Source: Alphaproteobacteria bacterium (lineage in GTDB: Bacteria; Pseudomonadota; Alphaproteobacteria; Reyranellales; Reyranellaceae). Taken from it: a DNA stretch of 64,000 nt. The stretch is from the NCBI GenBank assembly GCA_017308235.1, contig JAFKFL010000028.1, positions 31,912 to 95,911 of the forward strand, given 5' to 3'. The position numbers and the translations under genes are program-made. The notes below the pieces were generated by a model. The model worked only from the letters and a program-made list of their open reading frames with translations, searched no databases and was not told the DNA's origin. Positions 10,198-18,194 of the stretch are shown here, in pieces; position 1 is the stretch's first letter; every line of letters starts with the position of its first letter.

Positions 10198-10965
10198 ATG
10201 AATGACCAATCGCTGACCTCGGTCGGCCGCGCGCTGGCCGTGCTCGATGCCTTCCGCGCCGGCGACCAGTTGCTGTCGCTGGCCGAACTCGCGGCGCGCA
10301 CCGGTTTCTACAAGAGCACCATCCTGCGGCTCGCTCAGTCGCTGCAGCGCGCGAACTACCTGGTGCGCCTGGAGGGCGGCGGCTACCAACTTGGCGCGGC
10401 GCTGATCAGGCTCGGCGAGATCTGCAAGCGCGCGACACGGATCGACGACCATGTCCAGCCGGTGCTGCAGCGACTGGTCGAAGCGACGGGCGAGAGTGCG
10501 ACGCTCTATGTGCGCAGGGGTGATCAGCGCTTCTGCCTGCGGCGCGTCGATTCGCGACGCACCTTGCGGGACCACATTCGAGAAGGCGACCTGCTGCCGC
10601 TTACCATCGGTGCGCCGGGCAGGGTCTTCATGTATTTCGATACTGGCGTGGTCGCCGGAGCCACCCGTGGCGAGGTCCCCGTCGAGTTCCGTACCGACCC
10701 GTCTCTGCCGATGCCGATCGTTACCCGCGGCGAGTACGAGCCCGAGCTCGCCTCGATCGCCTGCGGTGTCTTTGGACCTCAGGACGAGCTGCTCGGTGTC
10801 ATCTGTCTGACCGGACTCGGCATCCGCTTCCAGCGTAAGGCGGCGCAGGAAATGGGCACGACGCTGCTCGAGGCCTGCCGGCGTCTCACCGGGGTGCTGG
10901 GTGGTGGCCTGCACCACTATGCCCCGCGCAAGACCGTTCGAACGCGCATGCCGGTACGGCGCTGA
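10198..10965 (+). CDS. IclR-family transcriptional regulator
   Basis: This 255-residue regulator has an N-terminal winged helix-turn-helix (roughly residues 5-65, LSLAELAARTGFYKSTILRL) and a C-terminal IclR effector domain of about 180 residues. The effector domain carries GESATLYVRRGDQRFCLRRV and the late CGVFGPQDELLGVICLTG strand. The ATG at 10198 gives a standard N-terminus (MNDQSLTSVGRALAVLDAF); the frame continues 20 codons upstream into the palindromic promoter region, which is less likely to be coding. It is divergent from the 2OG-Fe oxygenase and converges on the Bug gene, so the oxygenase and its coupled transporter gene are the likeliest targets. Confidence 0.9.
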   Translation: MNDQSLTSVGRALAVLDAFRAGDQLLSLAELAARTGFYKSTILRLAQSLQRANYLVRLEGGGYQLGAALIRLGEICKRATRIDDHVQPVLQRLVEATGESATLYVRRGDQRFCLRRVDSRRTLRDHIREGDLLPLTIGAPGRVFMYFDTGVVAGATRGEVPVEFRTDPSLPMPIVTRGEYEPELASIACGVFGPQDELLGVICLTGLGIRFQRKAAQEMGTTLLEACRRLTGVLGGGLHHYAPRKTVRTRMPVRR

Positions 10966-10990
10966 CGGTGTGGGGCAGGCAGGGCTTTCG

Positions 10991-11953
10991 TCATTCGATG
11001 TGGATCCCGGCCTTCTCGATGATGGCCGACCAGGCCTTGATCATTTGGCGCATTTGCGCCGTATGCTCTTGTGGCGTGTTGGCGATCGTCTCGTAGCCGA
11101 GCTCTGCCAGGCGCTGCACGATCTGTGGTTTCTGCACCGTCTTGGCGAAGTGCTCGTTCAGGATCTTCACCACATCCGTGGGTGTCGCCGCCGGCGCATA
11201 GAGGCCCCAATAGGTCTCGGCATCAACGCCAGCCAAATTCGATTCGGCGAAGGTCGGCACGTCAGGCAACGCCGGATTGCGCTTGTCGCCTGTGAGCGCC
11301 ATTGCACGAAGCTGGCCGCTTTCGACATATTGCCGGGCCGAGCTGATGCCCGAGAAAGCCATCTGCACTTGGCCGGCCACCAGATCGGCCATGGCGGGTC
11401 CGGTTCCCTTGTAAGGCACATGCACGATGTCGATGCCCGCCATTTGCTTCAATAGTTCACCGGCGAGATGCGTGGACGAGCCGTTGCCACCCGATGCGAA
11501 GTTGAGCGTGCCTGGACGAGCCTTGGCGAGCGCGATCAGTTCACCGATGTTCTTTGCCGGAACCGAGGGGTGCGTGAGCAGGATCACCGGCGCTTTGGCC
11601 AGCATGGTGATGCCGGTAAAATCCCGGACCGTTTGATAGGGCAAGCTCTTCATCAGACCGGGATTGGTCAGGAAAGTGCTGTCCGCGGCGAGGATTGTGT
11701 AGCCGTCGGCCGGCGCCTTGGCGACGCTGTCGGTACCGCCGACGGTGGCGCCACCGGGCCGGTTATCGACGACTAGCTGCTGGCCCAGGCTGGCCGACGC
11801 GTCTGCGATAATGGCGCGGATCAGGATGTCAGTGCCACCGCCTGGTGAATAGGGAACGACGACGCGGATCGCCTTGTTCGGGAACGTCTGGGCGCCGGCG
11901 TTGCCAGCCAGGCCCAGCAGCACGACGGAGAAGAAAGCGAGCAAGCGGATCAT
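10991..11953 (-). CDS. Bug-family (tripartite tricarboxylate transport) solute-binding protein
   Basis: This 320-residue periplasmic protein has a signal peptide (cut near AGA-QTF) followed by the Bug/TctC fold: PNKAIRVVVPYSPGGGTD, VDNRPGGATVGG, FASGGNGSSTHLAGE and VHVPYKGTGPAM. Bug proteins bind carboxylates such as citrate, aromatic acids or nicotinate, and often have no adjacent membrane genes, as here. Its ATG overlaps the stop of the upstream alpha/beta hydrolase by four bases (ATGA), so the two are translated together and may handle related compounds. Confidence 0.9.
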   Translation of the reverse strand: MIRLLAFFSVVLLGLAGNAGAQTFPNKAIRVVVPYSPGGGTDILIRAIIADASASLGQQLVVDNRPGGATVGGTDSVAKAPADGYTILAADSTFLTNPGLMKSLPYQTVRDFTGITMLAKAPVILLTHPSVPAKNIGELIALAKARPGTLNFASGGNGSSTHLAGELLKQMAGIDIVHVPYKGTGPAMADLVAGQVQMAFSGISSARQYVESGQLRAMALTGDKRNPALPDVPTFAESNLAGVDAETYWGLYAPAATPTDVVKILNEHFAKTVQKPQIVQRLAELGYETIANTPQEHTAQMRQMIKAWSAIIEKAGIHIE

Positions 11954-12768
11954 GACGGCGCTCCGAAGCGCCAGCGCAGGAAAGTCAGCACATCCTCGAC
12001 GCAGCGATCGGGAGCGGCATCACAGATGTTGTGCGGCATGTGTTCGTAGGCGATGGCTTGCGAATCGGGAATGCGCTCGATCATGACGTCGTAGTTCTTG
12101 ATCGAACCGACGGTCTCGCCGCCCGGCATCACGATCAGGGTCGGACATTTGATCTCGCTGAGACGATCGCTCCAGTCGAGCGTGGTCATGAGGCCGATGA
12201 ACCGGCCGATATAGGCCGTGTCGTTCTTGGCCGCCTCGTCGAGGAACCATGTGACGAGACCCTCGGGCACTTTGCCGATTGGGAAGCGATCGGAGATCGT
12301 GTCGGCGAGGAAATTGCGCAAGCCCTCCTTGGCGACACGCGGCAACCAGGTCGCTGCCTGGCTGTTCTTGAGGCCCGGTGTTGAGCCGAACAGCATCAGG
12401 CTCCTGACGCGCTCGGGCGATTTCATCGCCAGGTTCTGGCCGATATAGCCGCCGGCCGAATTGCCGACGATATGAGCTGACGGGCAGCCGAGATGGTCGA
12501 GCAGTTCGGACACGTCGGCGACCAGCCGGTCCATGGTGAGGGCCGGCGTTGCCGGCGGCACTTCGGACTCGCCGTGTCCGCGCAAATCGAGGCGAACGAC
12601 TCGATAGTGGCGGGAAAGCCTGGGCACCCAGGCGTAGAAGCGGCGCGAATGGCCCATCGCGGCATGCAGCAGGAGCAGCGTCGGGGCCGGCGTCCAGGGA
12701 TCGGTGTGATCGTCGATCGTGTAGGCGAGCTTGAGACCGTCGCTGGCTTTGAACGTGCTGGCTTCCAT
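11950..12768 (-). CDS. alpha/beta hydrolase
   Basis: This 272-residue alpha/beta-hydrolase resembles 3-oxoadipate enol-lactonase and related esterases. It shows the oxyanion strand LLLLHAAMGHSR, the RLDLRGHGES turn, the nucleophile elbow GNSAGG and a late histidine in EHMPHNI. The acid residue usually found after the fifth strand is not obvious (VMPGGET). It forms a two-gene unit with the Bug protein gene. The role is probably hydrolysis of a ring-cleavage or lactone intermediate, which is inference from the aromatic-catabolism neighbourhood. Confidence 0.85.
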   Translation of the reverse strand: MEASTFKASDGLKLAYTIDDHTDPWTPAPTLLLLHAAMGHSRRFYAWVPRLSRHYRVVRLDLRGHGESEVPPATPALTMDRLVADVSELLDHLGCPSAHIVGNSAGGYIGQNLAMKSPERVRSLMLFGSTPGLKNSQAATWLPRVAKEGLRNFLADTISDRFPIGKVPEGLVTWFLDEAAKNDTAYIGRFIGLMTTLDWSDRLSEIKCPTLIVMPGGETVGSIKNYDVMIERIPDSQAIAYEHMPHNICDAAPDRCVEDVLTFLRWRFGAPS

Positions 12769-12819
12769 TCATTTCCCCTGCAATCGCTGGCGACGCTAAC
12801 AGGAGGGCGTAATTCCGGC

Positions 12820-12834
12820 AATGGATATGCCATT
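12820..12834. repeat. short palindrome in the divergent hydrolase/SDR promoter
   Basis: AATGG at 12820-12824 and CCATT at 12830-12834 flank ATATG. It lies in the 191-base gap between the divergent alpha/beta hydrolase and SDR genes. It could be an operator, but five-base arms are weak evidence. Nothing else recognisable is in this gap. Confidence 0.25.
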
Positions 12835-12959
12835 CTGTTGTAGGGAACACGCTTGATGGCGGCCGGCGTTGCCTGCGGCTGGACGTCGAGGATGGTCTCG
12901 GCACGATGTTTGTGCGACACACGGGCGGGCGAAATCTGGAGAAGTGGAGGAAGTATCGT

Positions 12960-13730
12960 ATGGCGTCGCCGCTTTTCGACCTATCGGGCAAGGTCGCCGT
13001 CATCACCGGGTCGAGCAAAGGGATCGGCAAGTCGATCGCATTGCATCTCGCCTTGCAGGGCGCCAAGGTCGTGGTGTCGAGCCGCAAGGCGCCGGCCTGC
13101 GAAGAGGCCGCGGCGGAGATCCGCAAGGCGGGCGGCCACGCGACGGTCATTCCCTGCAACATCTCCGATAAGGCGCAGTGTCAGAACCTGATCGCGGAGA
13201 CGAAGAAGCAGCTGGGGCCCGTCGACATCCTGGTCTGCAATGCGGCCACCAACCCGTATTACGGGCCGACCGAGAAGATGCCCGACGAGGCCTTCACCAA
13301 GATCATGCAGAACAACATCCTCAGCAATATCTGGCTGATCAATCTCTGCGTGCCGGACATGCGGGCGAAGAAGGATGGATCGGTGATCATCGTATCGTCG
13401 ATCGGCGGCGTGCGTGGCACGGCAGTGCTGGGCGCCTATGGCATCTCCAAGGCGGCGGACATGGCGCTCACGCGCAATCTCGCGGTCGAGCTGGGGCCGG
13501 ACAACATCCGCGTCAACACCATCGCGCCGGGCCTGGTGAAGACCGACTTCGCCAAGGCGCTGTGGGACAACCCCGAATATCTCAACAAGCGTCTGCAGAC
13601 GGCGCCCTTGCGCCGGATCGGCGAGCCTGACGATATCGGCGGCGTTGCCGTGATGCTGGCCGGCAAGGCGGGCGCCTTCATCACCGGCCAGACCCTCATT
13701 GTCGACGCTGGCGTGACTATCGGGAGCTGA
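12960..13730 (+). CDS. SDR-family oxidoreductase
   Basis: This 256-residue classical short-chain dehydrogenase has the NAD(P) motif TGSSKGIGKS, the NAATNP strand-4 motif, catalytic serine in IVSSIGG, and YGISK (YxxxK). The C-terminal end ITGQTLIVDAG is standard. The ATG at 12960 was chosen because GGAGG sits nine bases upstream; the frame is open 18 codons further but without a ribosome site. It is followed three bases later by the GTG start of the LigA-like gene, so it is the first gene of a three-gene unit with ligA/ligB. Confidence 0.92.
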   Translation: MASPLFDLSGKVAVITGSSKGIGKSIALHLALQGAKVVVSSRKAPACEEAAAEIRKAGGHATVIPCNISDKAQCQNLIAETKKQLGPVDILVCNAATNPYYGPTEKMPDEAFTKIMQNNILSNIWLINLCVPDMRAKKDGSVIIVSSIGGVRGTAVLGAYGISKAADMALTRNLAVELGPDNIRVNTIAPGLVKTDFAKALWDNPEYLNKRLQTAPLRRIGEPDDIGGVAVMLAGKAGAFITGQTLIVDAGVTIGS

Positions 13731-13733
13731 CGC

Positions 13734-14087
13734 GTGAGTCTTTATCAGGTCCAGAAACTCATCTACCAGCTCAACCGCGACCCGCGCACGCGCGAACGCT
13801 ACGAGAGCAAGCCTGAGCTGGTGCTGGCGGAGTACGAGCTGTCGGACGAGGAGAAGCGGGCGCTGATCGAGCCGGACATCGGCCTGCTCTATGTGCTCGG
13901 CGTGAACGGCCAGCTCCTGATGCATTTCGCGGCCTTGCACCACATCGAGTGGAACGCCTATCTCGAGTTCATGCGTCAGGGCCTCAAGAAACACGGACCG
14001 GTGCGCGAAGGCGTCTATGCCACGACCGGCTACGAAGGCGTTGAGGCGCACGACGAGCGCCTGAAGCAGGAACGGGAGAAACGTTGA
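13734..14087 (+). CDS. LigA-like small subunit of a class III extradiol dioxygenase
   Basis: This 117-residue helical protein resembles the alpha subunit (LigA) of protocatechuate 4,5-dioxygenase: MSLYQVQKLIYQLNRDPR, then LSDEEKRALIEPDIGLLYVLG and LLMHFA. In LigAB the alpha subunit caps the active site of the catalytic LigB subunit. It starts with GTG and its stop overlaps the LigB ATG (TGATG), so the two subunits are translationally coupled. Confidence 0.88.
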   Translation: MSLYQVQKLIYQLNRDPRTRERYESKPELVLAEYELSDEEKRALIEPDIGLLYVLGVNGQLLMHFAALHHIEWNAYLEFMRQGLKKHGPVREGVYATTGYEGVEAHDERLKQEREKR

Positions 14088-14911
14088 TGTCCCTGGTTTA
14101 TTGTGGTGCCTGCAGCCATGCGCCTGGCATCACGGGTCGCGCCGAGCGGGCCGACACACAGACGCGGCAGGCGCTGCACAACGCGCTCTACCGCATGGGC
14201 GACGAGATCCGCGCCGCCAAGCCCGATGCCCTGGTCGTGGTGGCGGCCGAGCATTTCGCCAATTTCTTCATGAACAACATGCCGGCCTTCGCGATGGGCA
14301 TGGCCGATTCCTATGAAGGCCCGATCGAGGATGAGGCGTTCCTCAAGATCAAGCGCACGCGTGTGCCGGGCAACAGGGCGCTGTCGCGCAAGCTGATCGA
14401 AGGCGTGATGCAGACGGTCGATGTCGCCTATGCCGAGGAATGGAAGTTCGATCACGGCATCTCGGTGCCACTCCACTTCCTGACACCTGACTATGATCTG
14501 CCGGTGATTCCGGCGAACATCAATTGCCAGGGCCCGCCGCTCGCGCCGCTGAAGCGCGCCTGGGCGTTCGGCGAGGCGCTGCGGTCCGCGATCGATTCAG
14601 TGCCGGAACGGGTCGCGCTGGTTGCGACCGGCGGCATCTCGCATTGGCCGGCGACGCCCGATTCGGGAAAGATCAACGCGGCGTGGGACCGCGAATTCCT
14701 GGCGCGTTGGGCAGCCAACGACCGAGATGCACTGCTCTCCTACACCGATGCCGATACCTATCGCGATGGTGGCCAGGGCGGTTTCGAGATGCGCACCTTC
14801 ATCGCCGCTGCGGCGGCCGCGAAGGGCGCCAAGGGACGGATCGACTTTTGCGAGCCGATCCCGATCTTTGCCGTGAGTTGCACCGTCGCGACGATGCAAC
14901 TCGGCGCCTAG
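14087..14911 (+). CDS. LigB-like catalytic subunit of a class III extradiol ring-cleavage dioxygenase
   Basis: This 274-residue protein is the Fe(II) subunit that cleaves a catechol-type ring next to the hydroxyls. The LigB metal ligands are in place: H11 (ACSHAPG), H56 (AAEHFANF) and E234 (GGFEMRTF). The catalytic histidine is H186 (GGISHWP). Spacing follows LigB (H12, H61, E242, H195). Whether the substrate is protocatechuate, gallate or a related ring cannot be told. Its TAG stop shares the palindrome CTAG with the stop of the convergent gene at 14908. Confidence 0.9.
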   Translation: MSLVYCGACSHAPGITGRAERADTQTRQALHNALYRMGDEIRAAKPDALVVVAAEHFANFFMNNMPAFAMGMADSYEGPIEDEAFLKIKRTRVPGNRALSRKLIEGVMQTVDVAYAEEWKFDHGISVPLHFLTPDYDLPVIPANINCQGPPLAPLKRAWAFGEALRSAIDSVPERVALVATGGISHWPATPDSGKINAAWDREFLARWAANDRDALLSYTDADTYRDGGQGGFEMRTFIAAAAAAKGAKGRIDFCEPIPIFAVSCTVATMQLGA

Positions 14912-15648
14912 GGCTTTTTCCGGAAGGTCACGACCAGCACATCGCGATAGGCGGGCTGCGCCGAATTCTCGGGCTCGACCGGCGTGACGCCGTGATAGCA
15001 ACGCGAATCATTAACCAGCGCCGAGTCGAGCGGATCGGTGAGTGTGAAGCTGCCGAGCGTACGCTTGTCGAGGTCGTGCACTGTCGTGGTGCCGCTGGCG
15101 ATATTGCGGCGGGCGACCAGCAGCACCAGCACATAGTCCACGCCATCGCGATGCATGCCTTCGGGTGTGGGCTTGCCCTGCTCTCCGGTCCGGGCTTCGA
15201 TGCGGAACTGATGCGCCTCGACATGCCAGTTCGCAACATCAGGTGCGAGCCGCCCGAACAGCGAGCGGCAATATTCGAGGATGGTCCGGAAGCTCGTGCC
15301 GTCGGCGATCGCGGGCGTGATCGGTTCGAACCAGCGCTCGATACCGCCGTTCAGGGTGTTGTAGTTGAGGCCTTGATAGTGCGGCTGATGCGCTGCCCGC
15401 GCGATCGTGCCCTGGCGCGGTGCCGCGAAGACTCCAAACCGGCGTCGGCGATAACGGCCGCCATCGGCCATATAGGTGTCGGTCGCAAGATCGTTCCAGC
15501 TCTCGGCGAAGGCCGTCCAGTCCGCCAGCGTGCCGAAGCGGCCGAGCGCCGTGCGCATGTCCGAAGCCTCGACAAAGGCGTAGCCCGCGCGGGCAATCGC
15601 CTGGCGGATGCCTGTTGCGTTCTGCAGTCCAGTTCCGATCTCGCTCAT
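14908..15648 (-). CDS. 2OG-Fe(II) dioxygenase (BsmA/IDO-like)
   Basis: This 246-residue protein fits the 2OG-Fe_Oxy_2 family, whose known members hydroxylate free amino acids such as L-isoleucine. Iron ligands are H166 and D168 (GMHRDGVDY) and H219 (CYHGVTPV); an arginine (YRDVLVV) is placed to bind 2-oxoglutarate. The N-terminal part (GYAFVEASDMR, RRRRFGVF) is typical. It converges with ligB and shares its stop tetranucleotide. The substrate is unknown. Confidence 0.82.
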   Translation of the reverse strand: MSEIGTGLQNATGIRQAIARAGYAFVEASDMRTALGRFGTLADWTAFAESWNDLATDTYMADGGRYRRRRFGVFAAPRQGTIARAAHQPHYQGLNYNTLNGGIERWFEPITPAIADGTSFRTILEYCRSLFGRLAPDVANWHVEAHQFRIEARTGEQGKPTPEGMHRDGVDYVLVLLVARRNIASGTTTVHDLDKRTLGSFTLTDPLDSALVNDSRCYHGVTPVEPENSAQPAYRDVLVVTFRKKP

Positions 15649-15720
15649 GATTCAAAGCGTAGCACCGGCCAGCCGCTGCTTGCTATATGAAGTAAAGTCG
15701 AGGCTTGCCGGAGAAAAACG

Positions 15721-16605
15721 ATGCCTTATGCGACGACAGATGATGACGTGAAGCTCTATTTCGAGGAAACCGGAACGGGCGTTCCGGTCGTGTTCGTGCA
15801 CGAGTTCGCGGCCGACCACCGCTCCTGGGAAATGCAGATGCGTCACTTCGGCCAGCGCTATCGCTGCATCACCTACGGCGCCCGCGGCTATCCGCCGTCC
15901 GACGTGCCGGAGAAGCCGGAGAGCTACTCGCAGAACCGGGCGACGGACGACATCCTGGCAGTGATGGATCATCTCAAGATCGACAAGGCGCATGTCGTTG
16001 GCCTGTCGATGGGTGGCTTTGCGAGCCTGCATTTTGGCTTCCGCCATCCCAAGCGAGCGCGGTCACTGGTGGTGGCCGGCGTGGGCTACGGCGCGGAAAA
16101 GGACCAGCAGGCACGTTTCAAGGCCGAGGTCGAGGTGGTGGCGAAGTCGTTGCTGAGTGAAGGCATGGCGGCGTTCGCGGAGAAGTACGCCTACGGGCCG
16201 ACACGCGTGCAGTTCGAGAACAAGGATCCGCGCGGTTTCGCCGAATTCAAGAAGGCGCTCGGCGAGCATTCGGCTCGGGGCTCGGCCAACACCCAGATCG
16301 GCTGCCAGGGCCAGCGGCCTTCGCTCTATGATCTCGTCGACAAGATGCGCGCGCTTACCGTGCCGACCCTGGTCCTGACCGGTGACGAGGATTGGCCCTG
16401 CCTCGTGCCTGCGTTGCTAATGAAGCGGGAGATTCCCTCGGCAGCGCTGGCGGTGATGCCGAACTGCGGCCACACCATCAACCTCGAAGATCCCGACCAG
16501 TTCAACCGCATCGTCGGCGACTTCATCGTCCAGGTCGATGCCGGTCGTTGGCCCAAGCGCGACCCGCGTGCGATGAGCGCATCGATCACGGGCATGAAAA
16601 GCTGA
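15721..16605 (+). CDS. alpha/beta hydrolase
   Basis: This 294-residue alpha/beta hydrolase has the oxyanion HEFAADHRSW segment, nucleophile serine in VGLSMGG, acid in LTGDEDWPCL and histidine in NCGHTINLEDP, so the triad is complete. A serine nucleophile points to an ester, thioester or C-C bond hydrolase, not an epoxide hydrolase. It may act on products of the upstream ring-cleavage enzymes, which is inference from position. A 72-base gap separates it from the divergent 2OG-Fe oxygenase. Confidence 0.88.
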   Translation: MPYATTDDDVKLYFEETGTGVPVVFVHEFAADHRSWEMQMRHFGQRYRCITYGARGYPPSDVPEKPESYSQNRATDDILAVMDHLKIDKAHVVGLSMGGFASLHFGFRHPKRARSLVVAGVGYGAEKDQQARFKAEVEVVAKSLLSEGMAAFAEKYAYGPTRVQFENKDPRGFAEFKKALGEHSARGSANTQIGCQGQRPSLYDLVDKMRALTVPTLVLTGDEDWPCLVPALLMKREIPSAALAVMPNCGHTINLEDPDQFNRIVGDFIVQVDAGRWPKRDPRAMSASITGMKS

Positions 16606-16618
16606 TCTTCGACGGCGG

Positions 16619-17377
16619 CTACGCGGTCAATCCGCCGTCGCAGACGAACTCGACACCGGTCGAGAAGCTTGATTCGTGCGACAGCAGGAACAGGATCATG
16701 TTCGCCACCTCGTCGGCCTGGCCGAGGCGGCCGATCGGATGCAGCTCCTCGAGCCATTGGCGTCCCGACATGTTGCCGATGGTTTGCGAAAGCCGCCCTT
16801 CGATCATCGGCGTTTCAATGTAGCCCGGATGCACCGAGTTGCAGCGGATGTTGTATTTCATCTGCGCGCAATGGAGCGCTACATGCTTGGTGAACAACCG
16901 CACCGCGCCCTTGCTGGCGCAGTAGGCCGCGGCGTAGGGAGCGCCGCGCAAGCCGAGCACCGACGAGATATTCACGATCGACCCGCCGCCCGACTGCTTC
17001 ATTGCCGGGATCACTGCCTTGCAGCCGAGGAAGGTGCCCAGCGAATTGATGTCGTTGACGCGACGGTAGTCTTGCAACGTGCAGCTCTCGATATCTCCGC
17101 CGGCCCCAACGCCGGCAGCGTTGAGCAGCCCGTGCAAGCCGCCGAACTTCTCGACAGTACCGGTGACTGCCTTCTGCCAGTCCGCCTCATGCGTGACGTC
17201 GAGCGGCAGGAAGAGGGCAGAAGCGCCGAGCTCGTTGGCAAGCGCGCGGCCTTTCTCCTCGTCGCGGTCGGCGATCACGGCCTTGCCGCCTTCGCGCAGA
17301 ACCAGACGTGCTGTTGCGGCGCCGATGCCCGAGGCGCCACCACTTACGAGGACGACTTTGTTCTCAAGGCGCGGCAA
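16619..17377 (-). CDS. SDR-family oxidoreductase
   Basis: This 252-residue classical SDR has SGGASGIGAAT, the NAAGVGAGG strand-4 motif, the serine in NISSVLG and YCASK (YxxxK), ending in the usual FVCDGGLTA. Its 5' end overlaps the 3' end of the next SDR gene by 14 bases. The two share length and motif order, so they look like an ancient tandem duplication that has diverged. Confidence 0.92.
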   Translation of the reverse strand: MPRLENKVVLVSGGASGIGAATARLVLREGGKAVIADRDEEKGRALANELGASALFLPLDVTHEADWQKAVTGTVEKFGGLHGLLNAAGVGAGGDIESCTLQDYRRVNDINSLGTFLGCKAVIPAMKQSGGGSIVNISSVLGLRGAPYAAAYCASKGAVRLFTKHVALHCAQMKYNIRCNSVHPGYIETPMIEGRLSQTIGNMSGRQWLEELHPIGRLGQADEVANMILFLLSHESSFSTGVEFVCDGGLTA

Positions 17378-18149
17378 GGGGAAGCCTCCTCATCAAGCCT
17401 GAGGTGATGCCGCCGTCGGCCACGATCTCGGCGCCGGTGACGAAGCTCGAGCGGTCGGAGGCGAGCCACAGCACGACCTCGCCGACCTCCGGTGGCTCGG
17501 CCATGCGGCCGATCGGATGGCGAGCGCCGATGAAGGCCTTGCCCTGCTCATGGCCCACGGCCTGCCACAGCGGATTGAAGATCGCGGTATCGACGCCGCC
17601 CGGATGCACTGAATTGCAGCGGATGGCGTACTTCTTCTCGGCGCAATGAAGCGCCACGCTCTTGGTCAAGAGCCGCACCGCACCTTTGCTGGCTGTATAG
17701 GCAAGCGGCCCAGCGCCGCTGATCAGCCCGGCGATCGACGAGATGTTGACGATCGAGCCCTTGCATTCGGGCTTACGGGGGCCGGTCTTCTTCATGCCTT
17801 CGATAGCGTACTTGCAGCCGAGGAACACGCCCTCCGAGTTGATGGCCTGCACGCGCTGCCACTCCTCGACCGTCGTGGTCTCGACATTGCCAGTGCCGCC
17901 GCTGACGCCGGCATTGTTGACCACGATGTCGAGGCGGCCTTCGCGCTCCAGCACATCGGCCAGCAGCGCCTTCCAGGAGGCTTCCGATGTCACGTCGTGG
18001 GTCACGAAGCGACCAACACCATCCTTCGCTTCCTGGATGTCGGCCACCACCACGGTCGCCCCCGCATCCTGCAGGAGCCTGGCCGATGCGGCGCCGATGC
18101 CGGATGCGCCGCCGGTGACGATTGCAACCCGTTCCGAAAGTTCACTCAT
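17364..18149 (-). CDS. SDR-family oxidoreductase
   Basis: This 261-residue classical SDR has TGGASGIGAAS for cofactor binding, NNAGVSGGTG, NISSIAG with the catalytic serine and YTASK (YxxxK). It ends with a longer tail (GLMRRLPLAAP) that overlaps the start of the downstream SDR gene. D35 in VVVADIQ, at the end of the second strand, suggests an NAD preference. The substrate is unknown. The upstream neighbour is the protease/zinc-domain fusion, 45 bases away on the same strand. Confidence 0.92.
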   Translation of the reverse strand: MSELSERVAIVTGGASGIGAASARLLQDAGATVVVADIQEAKDGVGRFVTHDVTSEASWKALLADVLEREGRLDIVVNNAGVSGGTGNVETTTVEEWQRVQAINSEGVFLGCKYAIEGMKKTGPRKPECKGSIVNISSIAGLISGAGPLAYTASKGAVRLLTKSVALHCAEKKYAIRCNSVHPGGVDTAIFNPLWQAVGHEQGKAFIGARHPIGRMAEPPEVGEVVLWLASDRSSFVTGAEIVADGGITSGLMRRLPLAAP

Positions 18150-18194
18150 GTTCCGGCGACCTTAATGGTTCGCCACCGATTTGCCATCGTATTC

